DNA from: Acidimicrobiia bacterium
GTDB lineage: Bacteria; Actinomycetota; Acidimicrobiia; Spongiisociales; ZC4RG35
Length of the DNA stretch: 6,117 nucleotides
Direction: 5' to 3'
Assembly (NCBI GenBank): GCA_025929005.1
Contig: JAICND010000105.1
Span: 1 to 6,117, forward strand
The notes beneath the pieces are model-generated. The model saw only the letters and a program-made list of their open reading frames with translations. It had not been told where the DNA came from and did not search any database. The number at the start of each line of letters is the position of its first letter. The stretch's first letter is position 1. Position numbers and translations under genes: made by a program. Positions 1 through 5,899 of the stretch are shown here, in pieces.

Positions 1-118
1 CGTGGGCGATGGATCCCTCGATATCGACCTCCAGCAGCCGACGATCGGTGTGATCGACGGTGTATCCCCAGAGAAGCTCTGCAGGTCCTTCCGAGAACCT
101 GCCCCCCCACAAGGTCAT
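1..118 (-). CDS. argH: Argininosuccinate lyase, N-terminal fragment (cut by left window edge)
   Basis: Argininosuccinate lyase cleaves argininosuccinate to arginine and fumarate, the last step of arginine synthesis, in the cytoplasm as a homotetramer. Only the first 39 codons lie in the window. The translation begins MTLWGGRFSEGPAELL and continues to EVDIEGSIAH. The LWGGRF motif (residues 3-8) and the D-I-x-G-S-I-A-H motif (residues 32-39) are the standard ArgH N-terminus (typically LWGGRF, then DI-GSIAH at about residue 40), so the spacing is also right. The ATG at 118-116 overlaps the argG stop TGA (117-115) as ATGA, implying translational coupling. It is the last visible gene of the arg operon. 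The frame is open to the left edge, where about 90% of a normal (about 460-residue) ArgH would follow. Identity is confident despite the short length; whether the rest is intact cannot be seen. Confidence 0.93.
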   Translation of the reverse strand, partial: MTLWGGRFSEGPAELLWGYTVDHTDRRLLEVDIEGSIAH

Positions 119-1317
119 TCGCCTTCTCCGAGTCGCTCTTCTCCCAGACGACGCAAACGCAGAGCGTTGAGTCTGATGAAGCCGGCGGCGTCGGCCTGGT
201 CGTACCCGTCGTCCTCCTCGAAGGTGGCCGTGGCCTGGTCGTAGAGGTCGTGCTTTTCGGACCTTCTCCCTTCGACAGCCGCCGACCCTTTGAACAAGCG
301 CATGCGGGCCTCACCGTTGACCCTCTTCTGTACGTCGTCCATAAAGGCCTGCAGCGCCCGCCGCTCGGGAGAGAACCAGAACCCGTTGTAGACCATCTCG
401 GCATACCGGGGAACCAGCTCATCGCGCAAGTGGGCCACTTCCCGATCGAGCGTGATCGACTCAACCGCCCGGTGGGCATGGTGGAGCAGGGTTCCACCCG
501 GCGTCTCATAGACCCCGCGGCTCTTGATGCCGACAAAACGGTTCTCGACGATGTCGACCCTTCCGATCCCGTGACGTCCGCCAAGACGGTTGGCTTCTGT
601 CAACAGCTCGATAGGAGCCAGCGACGCATCGTTGATCGAGACAGGGTTGCCGGCCTCGAATGTGACGGTGGCGACCTCCGATTCATCCGGAGCTTGTTCG
701 GGATCAACGGTCATCCGGAACATATCGGGCGGCGGAGAGGTCCAGGGATCCTCGAGGACTCCGCCCTCATATGAGACGTGCAGGAGGTTGGCGTCCATCG
801 AATAGGGCATCTGCGGAGTGACCGGGGTCGGTATGCCTCGCAACCGGGCGTATTCGACCAGGTCCGCCCGGCCTCGCAGCTTCCACTCCCGCCAGGGAGC
901 GATGATCTTGATATCAGGGTTGATGGCGTAGGCCGAGAGTTCGAAACGGACCTGGTCATTGCCCTTTCCGGTGGCGCCGTGGGCAATGGCGTCGGCCCCG
1001 GTGGTTTTGACTGCTCGCATCATCCCTTTGGTGATGATGGGCCGGGCCAGAGAGGTGCCGAGCAGGTAGTACCACTCATACACCGCGCTCGCCCGCAGAG
1101 CGGGATAGACCGCCTCTCGAACAAACTCCTCTCGAAGATCTTCGACGATCGCGTCCACTGCTCCTGTAGCGAGGGCCTTTTCCCTCGCAACCCCCACCTC
1201 CTCCCCTTGCCCCACATCGGCCGTGTAGGTGACCACCTCGGCGCCTTTCTCTTCGATCAGCCAGGCGAGGATCACCGAAGTGTCCAACCCCCCTGAGTAG
1301 GCGAGCACCACCCTCAC
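115..1317 (-). CDS. argG: Argininosuccinate synthase
   Basis: This cytoplasmic enzyme condenses citrulline and aspartate with ATP to argininosuccinate, AMP and PPi, the step before ArgH. The 400 residues match the family length (about 400). The N-terminal PP-loop nucleotide-binding motif SGGLDTS is at residues 8-14. The citrulline/aspartate-binding motif ATGKGNDQVRFE is at 115-126, followed by NPDIKIIAPWREW (133-145). The C-terminal segment (about 357-390) has the YDQ repeat and ends GFIRLNALRLRR, the arm used in tetramer packing. The start is a GTG (1317-1315) sharing GTGA with the argR stop, and it places MRVVLAYSGG exactly where the family begins. The ATGA at the other end leads into argH. 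The motifs (GATGKGNDQ, NPDIK-IAPWREW, LNALRLR) recall the ArgG subtype familiar from proteobacteria rather than the Mycobacterium form, which has GCTGKGNDQ. That comparison is from memory. Confidence 0.97.
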   Translation of the reverse strand: MRVVLAYSGGLDTSVILAWLIEEKGAEVVTYTADVGQGEEVGVAREKALATGAVDAIVEDLREEFVREAVYPALRASAVYEWYYLLGTSLARPIITKGMMRAVKTTGADAIAHGATGKGNDQVRFELSAYAINPDIKIIAPWREWKLRGRADLVEYARLRGIPTPVTPQMPYSMDANLLHVSYEGGVLEDPWTSPPPDMFRMTVDPEQAPDESEVATVTFEAGNPVSINDASLAPIELLTEANRLGGRHGIGRVDIVENRFVGIKSRGVYETPGGTLLHHAHRAVESITLDREVAHLRDELVPRYAEMVYNGFWFSPERRALQAFMDDVQKRVNGEARMRLFKGSAAVEGRRSEKHDLYDQATATFEEDDGYDQADAAGFIRLNALRLRRLGEERLGEGE

Positions 1318-1760
1318 TTCGTGACCCCAATCCTCTCGAGTTTTCTTTGCAGGCTGGCCCCGCCATCGGCCCGGGCGGCAATGACAAGCACCGTGTCGTC
1401 ACCTGCCACAGTCCCCAGGATCCCTTCGAGGTCGGAGCCATCAAGCGCGGCGGCCACCACCTGGGCCGCCCCCGGCGGAGTGCGCAACACAACCAAGTTG
1501 CCAGAAGATGCGAACGACTCGACGTAGGCAGAGAGCGTCCGGGCAAGATAGCCATGGTCGACGGGTCGGCTGTTGAGGACGTATCGAGAGCCGTCCTTGA
1601 CTACTCCCATGGCCGCCAGGTCGCGCGACACGGTCGCCTGGGTGACGGCAAATCCCTGAGCCTGCAGCGACTCGACCATTTCGGCTTGGTTGCCCACCAA
1701 CCCCGAGGTGATCACCCTCCGCAACGCCCGGCGACGGGAAGCTGTGTCAGACATGGGCAT
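1314..1760 (-). CDS. argR: Arginine repressor ArgR/AhrC
   Basis: ArgR is the arginine-sensing regulator that binds ARG boxes as a hexamer when arginine is present and represses arginine synthesis genes. The 148 residues fit the family (about 150-170). The N-terminal winged helix-turn-helix spans roughly residues 9-63, with TQATVSRDLAAMGVVK (40-55) containing the conserved SRDL recognition-helix motif. The C-terminal oligomerisation and arginine-binding domain (about 85-148) has GNLVVLRTPPGAA and GTVAGDDTVLVI (116-127). The adjacent aspartates at 121-122 correspond to the pair that contacts arginine in known ArgR proteins. The gene starts 12 nt after the argB stop. Starts at 1760 and 1754 (M3) are both possible, and no strong Shine-Dalgarno sequence is visible. 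Its stop overlaps the argG GTG. Its place in the operon, with a candidate ARG box before argC, implies autoregulation; this is inference. Confidence 0.96.
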   Translation of the reverse strand: MPMSDTASRRRALRRVITSGLVGNQAEMVESLQAQGFAVTQATVSRDLAAMGVVKDGSRYVLNSRPVDHGYLARTLSAYVESFASSGNLVVLRTPPGAAQVVAAALDGSDLEGILGTVAGDDTVLVIAARADGGASLQRKLERIGVTK

Positions 1761-1772
1761 GAGGAGTCCGGG

Positions 1773-2675
1773 TCATGGCGTCACCATGGTCCCGATCCCT
1801 TCCGGGGTGAAGATCTCCAGCAATAGTGCGTGCTGGATCCGGCCGTCGAGGATGTGAGCTTGGGCTACTCCCCCGGTGAGGGCATCGACGCACGAGAGAA
1901 GCTTGGGTCGCATGCCGCCCTCGATGGCGTCGCTCTGGAGTAGATCGGAGAGTTCGTTTAGCGACATGCGGGAGATGACGCTGGACGGCTGGTCCGGCTC
2001 TCGTCTCACTCCCTCAACGTCGGTGAGGTAGACCAGTTTCTGGGCGCCCAGGGCTCGGGCCAGAGCCCCGGCGGCGGTGTCAGCGTTGAGGTTGTAGACC
2101 TCGCCGTCATCACCCTTGCCCAAAGGTGCGATCACCGGCAGCAATCCATCATCGATGAGGTCGGAGATGAGCGAGACATTGACAGCGGCCACCTCGCCGA
2201 CGAAACCAAGGCGCGGGTCCTTGGCGATGGCGGTGAACAAGCCGGCGTCAAGACCCGTGAGACCGACCGCTGCCGAGCCATGCCGATTGAGAAGACGCAC
2301 GATGTCGGGGTTGATCTCCCCTGCGAGGACGCGCTGGACCACCCGCACCGTGGCGGCATCGGTAACTCGCAGTCCGTCTTCCCATTGCGGGACGACGCCT
2401 TCGGTCGCCATCGCCGCCGAAATCTGCGGCCCGCCCCCATGAACGATCACCGGTCGGATCCCCACCATCGAAAGCAGAGTGACATCACCAGCGAAGCTCT
2501 CCTGAAGGGAGCGGTCCTCCATCGCCGAACCGCCGTACTTGATGACCACCGTCCGTCCCCGAAAGGCCTGGATGTATGGAAGCGCTTCCATCAGGATCCG
2601 GGCCTTGCCCATCGAATTGGCGATGCGGCTCTTCTGCGGGTTAGGGACTCCGTGACCGGTGCTCACGGCATCCAT
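1773..2675 (-). CDS. argB: Acetylglutamate kinase, arginine-sensitive type
   Basis: This enzyme phosphorylates N-acetyl-L-glutamate with ATP, the second and often feedback-controlled step of arginine synthesis. Amino-acid kinase motifs are in order: KYGGSAM (46-52), VHGGGPQI (78-85), the RVT substrate loop (103-105), YNLNADTAAG (194-203), YLTDVEGV (216-223) and GGMRPK (253-258). The N-terminal helix MEALPYIQAFRG (29-40) and the C-terminal EIFTPEGIGTMV (287-298) are the features of arginine-inhibited hexameric kinases such as those of Pseudomonas aeruginosa and Thermotoga. Feedback inhibition is therefore likely. The start is uncertain. The ATG at 2675 overlaps argC by 13 nt. An in-frame GTG at 2666 would give a 4-nt GTGA overlap with the argC stop, like other junctions here. 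An ATG at 2612 (M22) would still keep the helix. None has a strong ribosome-binding site. In the classical operon argJ lies between argC and argB; here it does not. Confidence 0.96.
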   Translation of the reverse strand: MDAVSTGHGVPNPQKSRIANSMGKARILMEALPYIQAFRGRTVVIKYGGSAMEDRSLQESFAGDVTLLSMVGIRPVIVHGGGPQISAAMATEGVVPQWEDGLRVTDAATVRVVQRVLAGEINPDIVRLLNRHGSAAVGLTGLDAGLFTAIAKDPRLGFVGEVAAVNVSLISDLIDDGLLPVIAPLGKGDDGEVYNLNADTAAGALARALGAQKLVYLTDVEGVRREPDQPSSVISRMSLNELSDLLQSDAIEGGMRPKLLSCVDALTGGVAQAHILDGRIQHALLLEIFTPEGIGTMVTP

Positions 2676-3682
2676 CCCGCTAGGGGCAAACCCTCAGCTT
2701 CCGAGAAGCCGCAAACGACGTTGGCCGCCTGGACCGCCTGTCCGGCGGCCCCCTTAAGCAGATTGTCGATTGCGCACTGAGCGATCGCCACTCCCTGGCG
2801 CTCGTCGGAGAACGCGCTGACAAGTGCTCGATTGGATCCTGCTGCCCACCTGGTTTGCGGTGGAACGTCGATCACTTCAACGAAGGTCTTAGTGCGATAG
2901 AAGTCGTAGAGACACGCCCGCAACTCAGAGGTGTTCGATCCTTGCACAAGGGGCGCGGTGACCGTGGCCAGAAGACCCCGTTGCATGGGCACCAAATGAG
3001 GCGTGAACGTCACCCGCGATGTCTTTCCAGTGAGGAGGTCGAGCCCCATCTCGATTTCCGGTCGATGGCGATGGGTCGTGACCGCGTAGGCCCGTACTCC
3101 CTCGGCGACCTCGCCGAACAGGAGCTCTTCTTTGAGTGCCCTCCCAGCCCCGGTCACGCCCGATAGACAGTCGGCGATGATGCCGGTTGGTTCGATGAGG
3201 CCGGCGAGTAGGAGTGGCGCAACGGCGAGCAGTGTCGCGGTCGGGTAACAGCCGGGCGAAGCAACCCACTGGGCCCCGGACAGATCAAACAGCTCCGGAA
3301 GCCCATATGCCCACTTGCCGAGCTGATCCGGGTACGGATGCGGTGATCCGTACGCCTCCAGGTATCGCTCCTCGGTGTCCAGCCGGAAGTCGCTCCCGAG
3401 GTCGATGACCTTGACCCCGGCCGCCGCCAGGTGGTGTCCGACGGTGGCCGACGCTCCGTGCGGCAGGGCGAGAAATGCCAGGTCGATGTCTCCGGCCTCA
3501 GCCGGATCGTTGGGGCCAAGCAGGCGATGCCCGTTGGAAAGCTGCGGGTGGACATCGCCCAAAACGCCCCCGGCGTGGGTATGGGCGCCCATATAGGCGA
3601 GATCGAGGCCGGGGTGGCCATCGATCAGTCGGATCAGTTCGCCGCCGGCATACCCCGAAGCACCAAAAACGGCGGTCCGCAT
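2663..3682 (-). CDS. argC: N-acetyl-gamma-glutamyl-phosphate reductase
   Basis: ArgC reduces N-acetylglutamyl phosphate to N-acetylglutamate 5-semialdehyde with NADPH, using the product of ArgB. Its 339 residues match the family. The Rossmann motif FGASGYAGGE is at residues 6-15. The catalytic cysteine lies in SPGCYPTA (Cys145). SGVTGAGR (174-181) and the catalytic HRHRPEI (204-210) follow, then LVPMQRG (230-236) and the C-terminal GAAGQAVQAAN (311-321) of the NADP-binding region. The ATG at 3682 is the only sensible start, as it sits just before the first beta strand of the Rossmann fold. It is the first gene of the arg operon. Only 25 nt separate it from the upstream cca stop, with no Shine-Dalgarno sequence: the bases next to the ATG are GCCCCTT. 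A TATACT box lies 7 nt upstream, so a leaderless mRNA is likely. Its stop overlaps argB. Confidence 0.97.
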   Translation of the reverse strand: MRTAVFGASGYAGGELIRLIDGHPGLDLAYMGAHTHAGGVLGDVHPQLSNGHRLLGPNDPAEAGDIDLAFLALPHGASATVGHHLAAAGVKVIDLGSDFRLDTEERYLEAYGSPHPYPDQLGKWAYGLPELFDLSGAQWVASPGCYPTATLLAVAPLLLAGLIEPTGIIADCLSGVTGAGRALKEELLFGEVAEGVRAYAVTTHRHRPEIEMGLDLLTGKTSRVTFTPHLVPMQRGLLATVTAPLVQGSNTSELRACLYDFYRTKTFVEVIDVPPQTRWAAGSNRALVSAFSDERQGVAIAQCAIDNLLKGAAGQAVQAANVVCGFSEAEGLPLAGWMP

Positions 3683-3689
3683 AAGGGGC

Positions 3690-3695
3690 AGTATA
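3690..3695 (-). promoter_or_regulatory. Putative -10 element of the arg operon, leaderless promoter
   Basis: Read on the minus strand, TATACT fits the TANNNT -10 consensus and lies 7 nt (GCCCCTT) before the argC ATG at 3682. A transcript starting the usual 6-8 nt downstream of the -10 would begin at or next to the A of the ATG, giving a leaderless mRNA. No ribosome-binding site is present, which agrees. The -35 position (about 3713-3718, TCACGT) is a poor match to consensus, so the promoter is inferred from the -10 box and its spacing. Confidence 0.6.
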
Positions 3696-3708
3696 CGTAT
3701 ATACGCAT
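3693..3708 (-). promoter_or_regulatory. Candidate ARG box (ArgR operator) before argC
   Basis: The minus-strand 16-mer ATGCGTATATACGTAT is an imperfect palindrome: arms ATGCGT and ACGTAT around ATAT, with one mismatched pair. It contains two overlapping perfect 10-bp palindromes, CGTATATACG (3696-3705) and TATACGTATA (3692-3701). Size, AT-rich centre and TGC/GTA-type arms resemble ArgR operators of other bacteria, including the 16-bp mycobacterial type with TTGCAT/ATGCAA-like arms, though the match is only partial. It overlaps the -10 box and the last base of the cca stop codon. An argR gene lies in the operon downstream, so repression by promoter occlusion is the natural reading. Binding itself is inferred. 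Confidence 0.62.
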
Positions 3709-5093
3709 TACGACGTGAGACGCTTTTTCGTGGCCCACTCCCTTACCATCTCAAAGGCCTCTTCCTCCGAATAGGGGCCGTCCTCCAACAGACGCTCGTA
3801 GAGGATCTCCATGATCTCCCCCACCTGGGGGCCGGGTGGGATGCCGAGAAACTCCATCACCTGATTGCCATCGATCGGTGGCCGCATGCGATCGAGTTCT
3901 TCCCTCTCGGCTAGTTCGGCGATCCGTTCCTCGAGTTCGTCAAGTCGGCGTCCAATGGCTTCGGCCTTGCGACGATTGGCGGTGGTGACGTCGCATCTCA
4001 CCAACTCGTTGAGGCGACCCAGGAGCGGTCCGGCATCATTGGCATACCGACGCACGGCCGAGTCGGTCCAACCCATCTTGAGGGTATGTGGACGGAGATG
4101 CAGGAACACCAGGCGTCCGACCTGTTCGACGATCTCCTTCGGATATCGAAGTGCACGAAGTCGATCTCTCGTCAGCCGGGCACCAACCACCTCGTGATGA
4201 TGAAATCGAACACCATCCGCTCCGATCTCGCGGGTGGCAGGCTTGCCAATGTCGTGAAAAAGAGCCGCCAACCGCAGCACCAGGTCCGGAGAAGTCTTGT
4301 CGACGACGGCCAGGGTGTGGGAGAGGACATCTTTGTGACGGTGGACCGGATCCTGTTCCATGGCGAGGGCAGGGAGTTCGGGAAAGAACTGATCGGCCAG
4401 TCCCGCACTCACCACCGCTTTCAATGCCCTGGACGGACGAGGTGCCTCCATGATTTTGGAAAGCTCGTCCCGTATTCGCTCCGCACTGATGATTTGCAGG
4501 CGGTTCGCCATCGACCGGACCGCTTCCACAGCCGCCTCATCGGGATGAAAACCAAGAGTGGCCTGGAATCGAAACAGCCGCAGCATCCGGAGCGGATCGT
4601 CCGAGAAGGCGACCTCAGGGTCGAGCGGGGTCCGCAGCAGCTTCCGGCCCAGATCCGCCAGGCCGTGATAGGGATCCACCGCTTCCAGGTCCGGCAACCG
4701 CAGGGCAATCGCATTCACGGTGAAGTCCCGGCGGCTCAGATCCTCCTCGAGGCGATCGGAAAACGTGACATGGGGTTTGCGACTGTCGTCGCGATAGATC
4801 TCGGAGCGGAACGTGGTGATCTCAGCCGACATCCCCGCTTTGCGAATGCCGATGGTTCCGAACACCTGACCAACCGTGTAGACCGCGGTGGCCCACTTTC
4901 CCACAATCTTCTTGATCTGCTCGGGACGGGCATCGGTAGTGAAGTCGAGGTCGTCGTGGCTCCGGCTGAGAAGTGCGTCCCGCACCGACCCCCCCACCAG
5001 GTAAAGCTGATGGCCTGCCGCGGCGAAAAGACCGGCGAGCTCAACGGTCGGACTCCCCGGCTCCACCAGCCAGCGCAGCCGGGATGGGGTCAT
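3708..5093 (-). CDS. cca: CCA tRNA nucleotidyltransferase with HD domain
   Basis: This enzyme adds or repairs the 3' CCA end of tRNAs without a nucleic-acid template. The 461 residues begin with the class II nucleotidyltransferase head. YLVGGSVRD (31-39) and the metal-binding DLDFTTD (48-54, carboxylates Asp48 and Asp50) are present, and Glu91 in AEITTFR is the likely third carboxylate. RRDFTVNA (121-128), DPLRMLRLFRF (166-176) and ERIRDELSKIM (205-215) complete the neck and base-recognition region. An HD phosphohydrolase-like domain follows, with HKDVLSH (253-259), FHDIGKPATR (279-288, HD pair 280-281) and a downstream FHHHEVVG. The C-terminal part (about 365-461) resembles long actinobacterial CCA enzymes. 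The ATG at 5093 lies 17 nt after the permease stop. The frame is open further upstream, but that extension is a shadow of the permease gene. Poly(A) polymerase is the main alternative; family architecture favours CCA addition. Confidence 0.93.
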   Translation of the reverse strand: MTPSRLRWLVEPGSPTVELAGLFAAAGHQLYLVGGSVRDALLSRSHDDLDFTTDARPEQIKKIVGKWATAVYTVGQVFGTIGIRKAGMSAEITTFRSEIYRDDSRKPHVTFSDRLEEDLSRRDFTVNAIALRLPDLEAVDPYHGLADLGRKLLRTPLDPEVAFSDDPLRMLRLFRFQATLGFHPDEAAVEAVRSMANRLQIISAERIRDELSKIMEAPRPSRALKAVVSAGLADQFFPELPALAMEQDPVHRHKDVLSHTLAVVDKTSPDLVLRLAALFHDIGKPATREIGADGVRFHHHEVVGARLTRDRLRALRYPKEIVEQVGRLVFLHLRPHTLKMGWTDSAVRRYANDAGPLLGRLNELVRCDVTTANRRKAEAIGRRLDELEERIAELAEREELDRMRPPIDGNQVMEFLGIPPGPQVGEIMEILYERLLEDGPYSEEEAFEMVREWATKKRLTS

Positions 5094-5099
5094 GACCTG

Positions 5100-5105
5100 A
5101 GAATA
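5100..5105 (-). promoter_or_regulatory. Putative -10 element, leaderless promoter of cca
   Basis: In the 17-nt gap between the permease stop and the cca ATG, the minus strand reads TATTCT, a TANNNT match, followed by six bases (CAGGTC) and then the ATG at 5093. This is the spacing expected for a leaderless transcript, as at argC. The AGG in those six bases is too close to the ATG to act as a good ribosome-binding site. No convincing -35 is seen near 5123-5128. A six-base match can arise by chance, so confidence is modest. Confidence 0.42.
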
Positions 5106-5110
5106 GGCCC

Positions 5111-5899
5111 TCAGGCGGAAGCGCCCGAGTAGCGGCGGAGCGACCAGATCCACAAACGCGCGGTAACCCACAGGAGGACTGCTGCGACCAGGAGGGCGAT
5201 GCCAACCATGACGGCATTGCTCCTTCCCAGGAGAGCATCGGCGGGGAAGGTGGTGAGTAATGCCACCGGGATCACAAAGGTGAGCAGTCCTCGCACGATT
5301 CCGCGATAGAGGTCGACTGGGAAACGACCGGCCTCGACCATGCCTTGAATGACATCGTCCAGGCCTTCGGATCCGATCGACCAGATGGCAAGGCACTGGA
5401 CCGCCAACGCCAGCGCATACATGATCGCCACGCCGGCTAGGCCCAGGACGGTGAAGCCGGCCAGGCTCGCCATGCTGACAGGCTGACCACGACCGATCAG
5501 TCCGAATACCACCAATCCCAGCCCGAGAATGGGATCGAGCCAGTTGTAGACCCCGACGTGTCGGAAGCTGACCATGAACTGGCTTGAGATGGGTTTGGTG
5601 AGCAGGAAGTCGAGAGTTCCCAGCCGGATGTATTCGGCCATCCGCGCCAGGTTGGGCTGGATAACCGCTTGCCGAATCCCGTTGATGGCAAAGAAGAGAC
5701 CCATCACCACCAGCAACTCGTCGTAGGTCCACCCGTGGACAGAATCTGCAAAGCGAAAGTAGGCGCGGGCACCGAGACCGGCCCACGCCAGCCAGAAGAG
5801 ACTCAGAAAGCCGTTGGCCCAGAAGGCGGCCCGATACTCGAGTTCGGTGGACAATGCGTTTCCCCAGAAGATCCTCAGTAGTCGCACGTACCGGCTCAT
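5111..5899 (-). CDS. ABC-2 type transporter permease (COG3694-like)
   Basis: This is an integral membrane subunit of an ABC transporter, probably an exporter; the substrate cannot be told. The 262-residue protein has about six hydrophobic segments, roughly at 27-48, 62-80, 116-136, 146-173, 201-219 and 228-250. There is a basic N-terminus and no separate signal peptide. Two stretches point to the ABC-2 family of paired 'uncharacterised' permeases (COG3694, PF06182): GTLDFLLTKPISSQF (94-108) and FPVDLYRG (193-200) leading into the segment ending PADALLGR (219-226). The ATG at 5899 overlaps the stop of the preceding permease as ATGA. A start 13 codons earlier is open, but it would intrude into that gene and add an unrelated tail. 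It normally works with a second permease and an ATPase. Family assignment comes from motif memory; there is no sign that it serves the arg genes. Confidence 0.85.
   Translation of the reverse strand: MSRYVRLLRIFWGNALSTELEYRAAFWANGFLSLFWLAWAGLGARAYFRFADSVHGWTYDELLVVMGLFFAINGIRQAVIQPNLARMAEYIRLGTLDFLLTKPISSQFMVSFRHVGVYNWLDPILGLGLVVFGLIGRGQPVSMASLAGFTVLGLAGVAIMYALALAVQCLAIWSIGSEGLDDVIQGMVEAGRFPVDLYRGIVRGLLTFVIPVALLTTFPADALLGRSNAVMVGIALLVAAVLLWVTARLWIWSLRRYSGASA

Noticed and set aside
2..244. Plus-strand open frame at the left edge
   Set aside because: The opposite strand encodes the ArgH N-terminus and the ArgG C-terminus with exact family motifs; the plus-strand product is low complexity.
778..1296. 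Plus-strand open frame of 172 codons inside argG, and similar ones at 250-774, 1347-1826 and 2280-2780
   Set aside because: All are complementary to confirmed arg genes, have no motifs, and are best explained as coding-strand shadows.
1773..1776. ATGA at the argB stop as a possible coupled start for argR
   Set aside because: This ATG is in a different frame from argR and meets a stop after nine codons.
3683..3707. Rho-independent terminator between cca and argC
   Set aside because: The only symmetry is the AT-rich palindrome; there is no GC-rich stem or following T run, and it fits an operator and promoter better.
4086..5132. A 348-codon plus-strand open frame opposite cca
   Set aside because: It lies antisense to a well-supported CCA enzyme, its translation shows no recognisable domain, and long antisense open frames are expected in high-GC genes with strong third-position bias.
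4086..5132. A hidden novel system or mobile insertion within the window
   Set aside because: Both strands were read: every region is occupied by recognised housekeeping or transport genes, with no direct repeats, inverted repeat ends, RNA genes or composition breaks that I could detect by eye.
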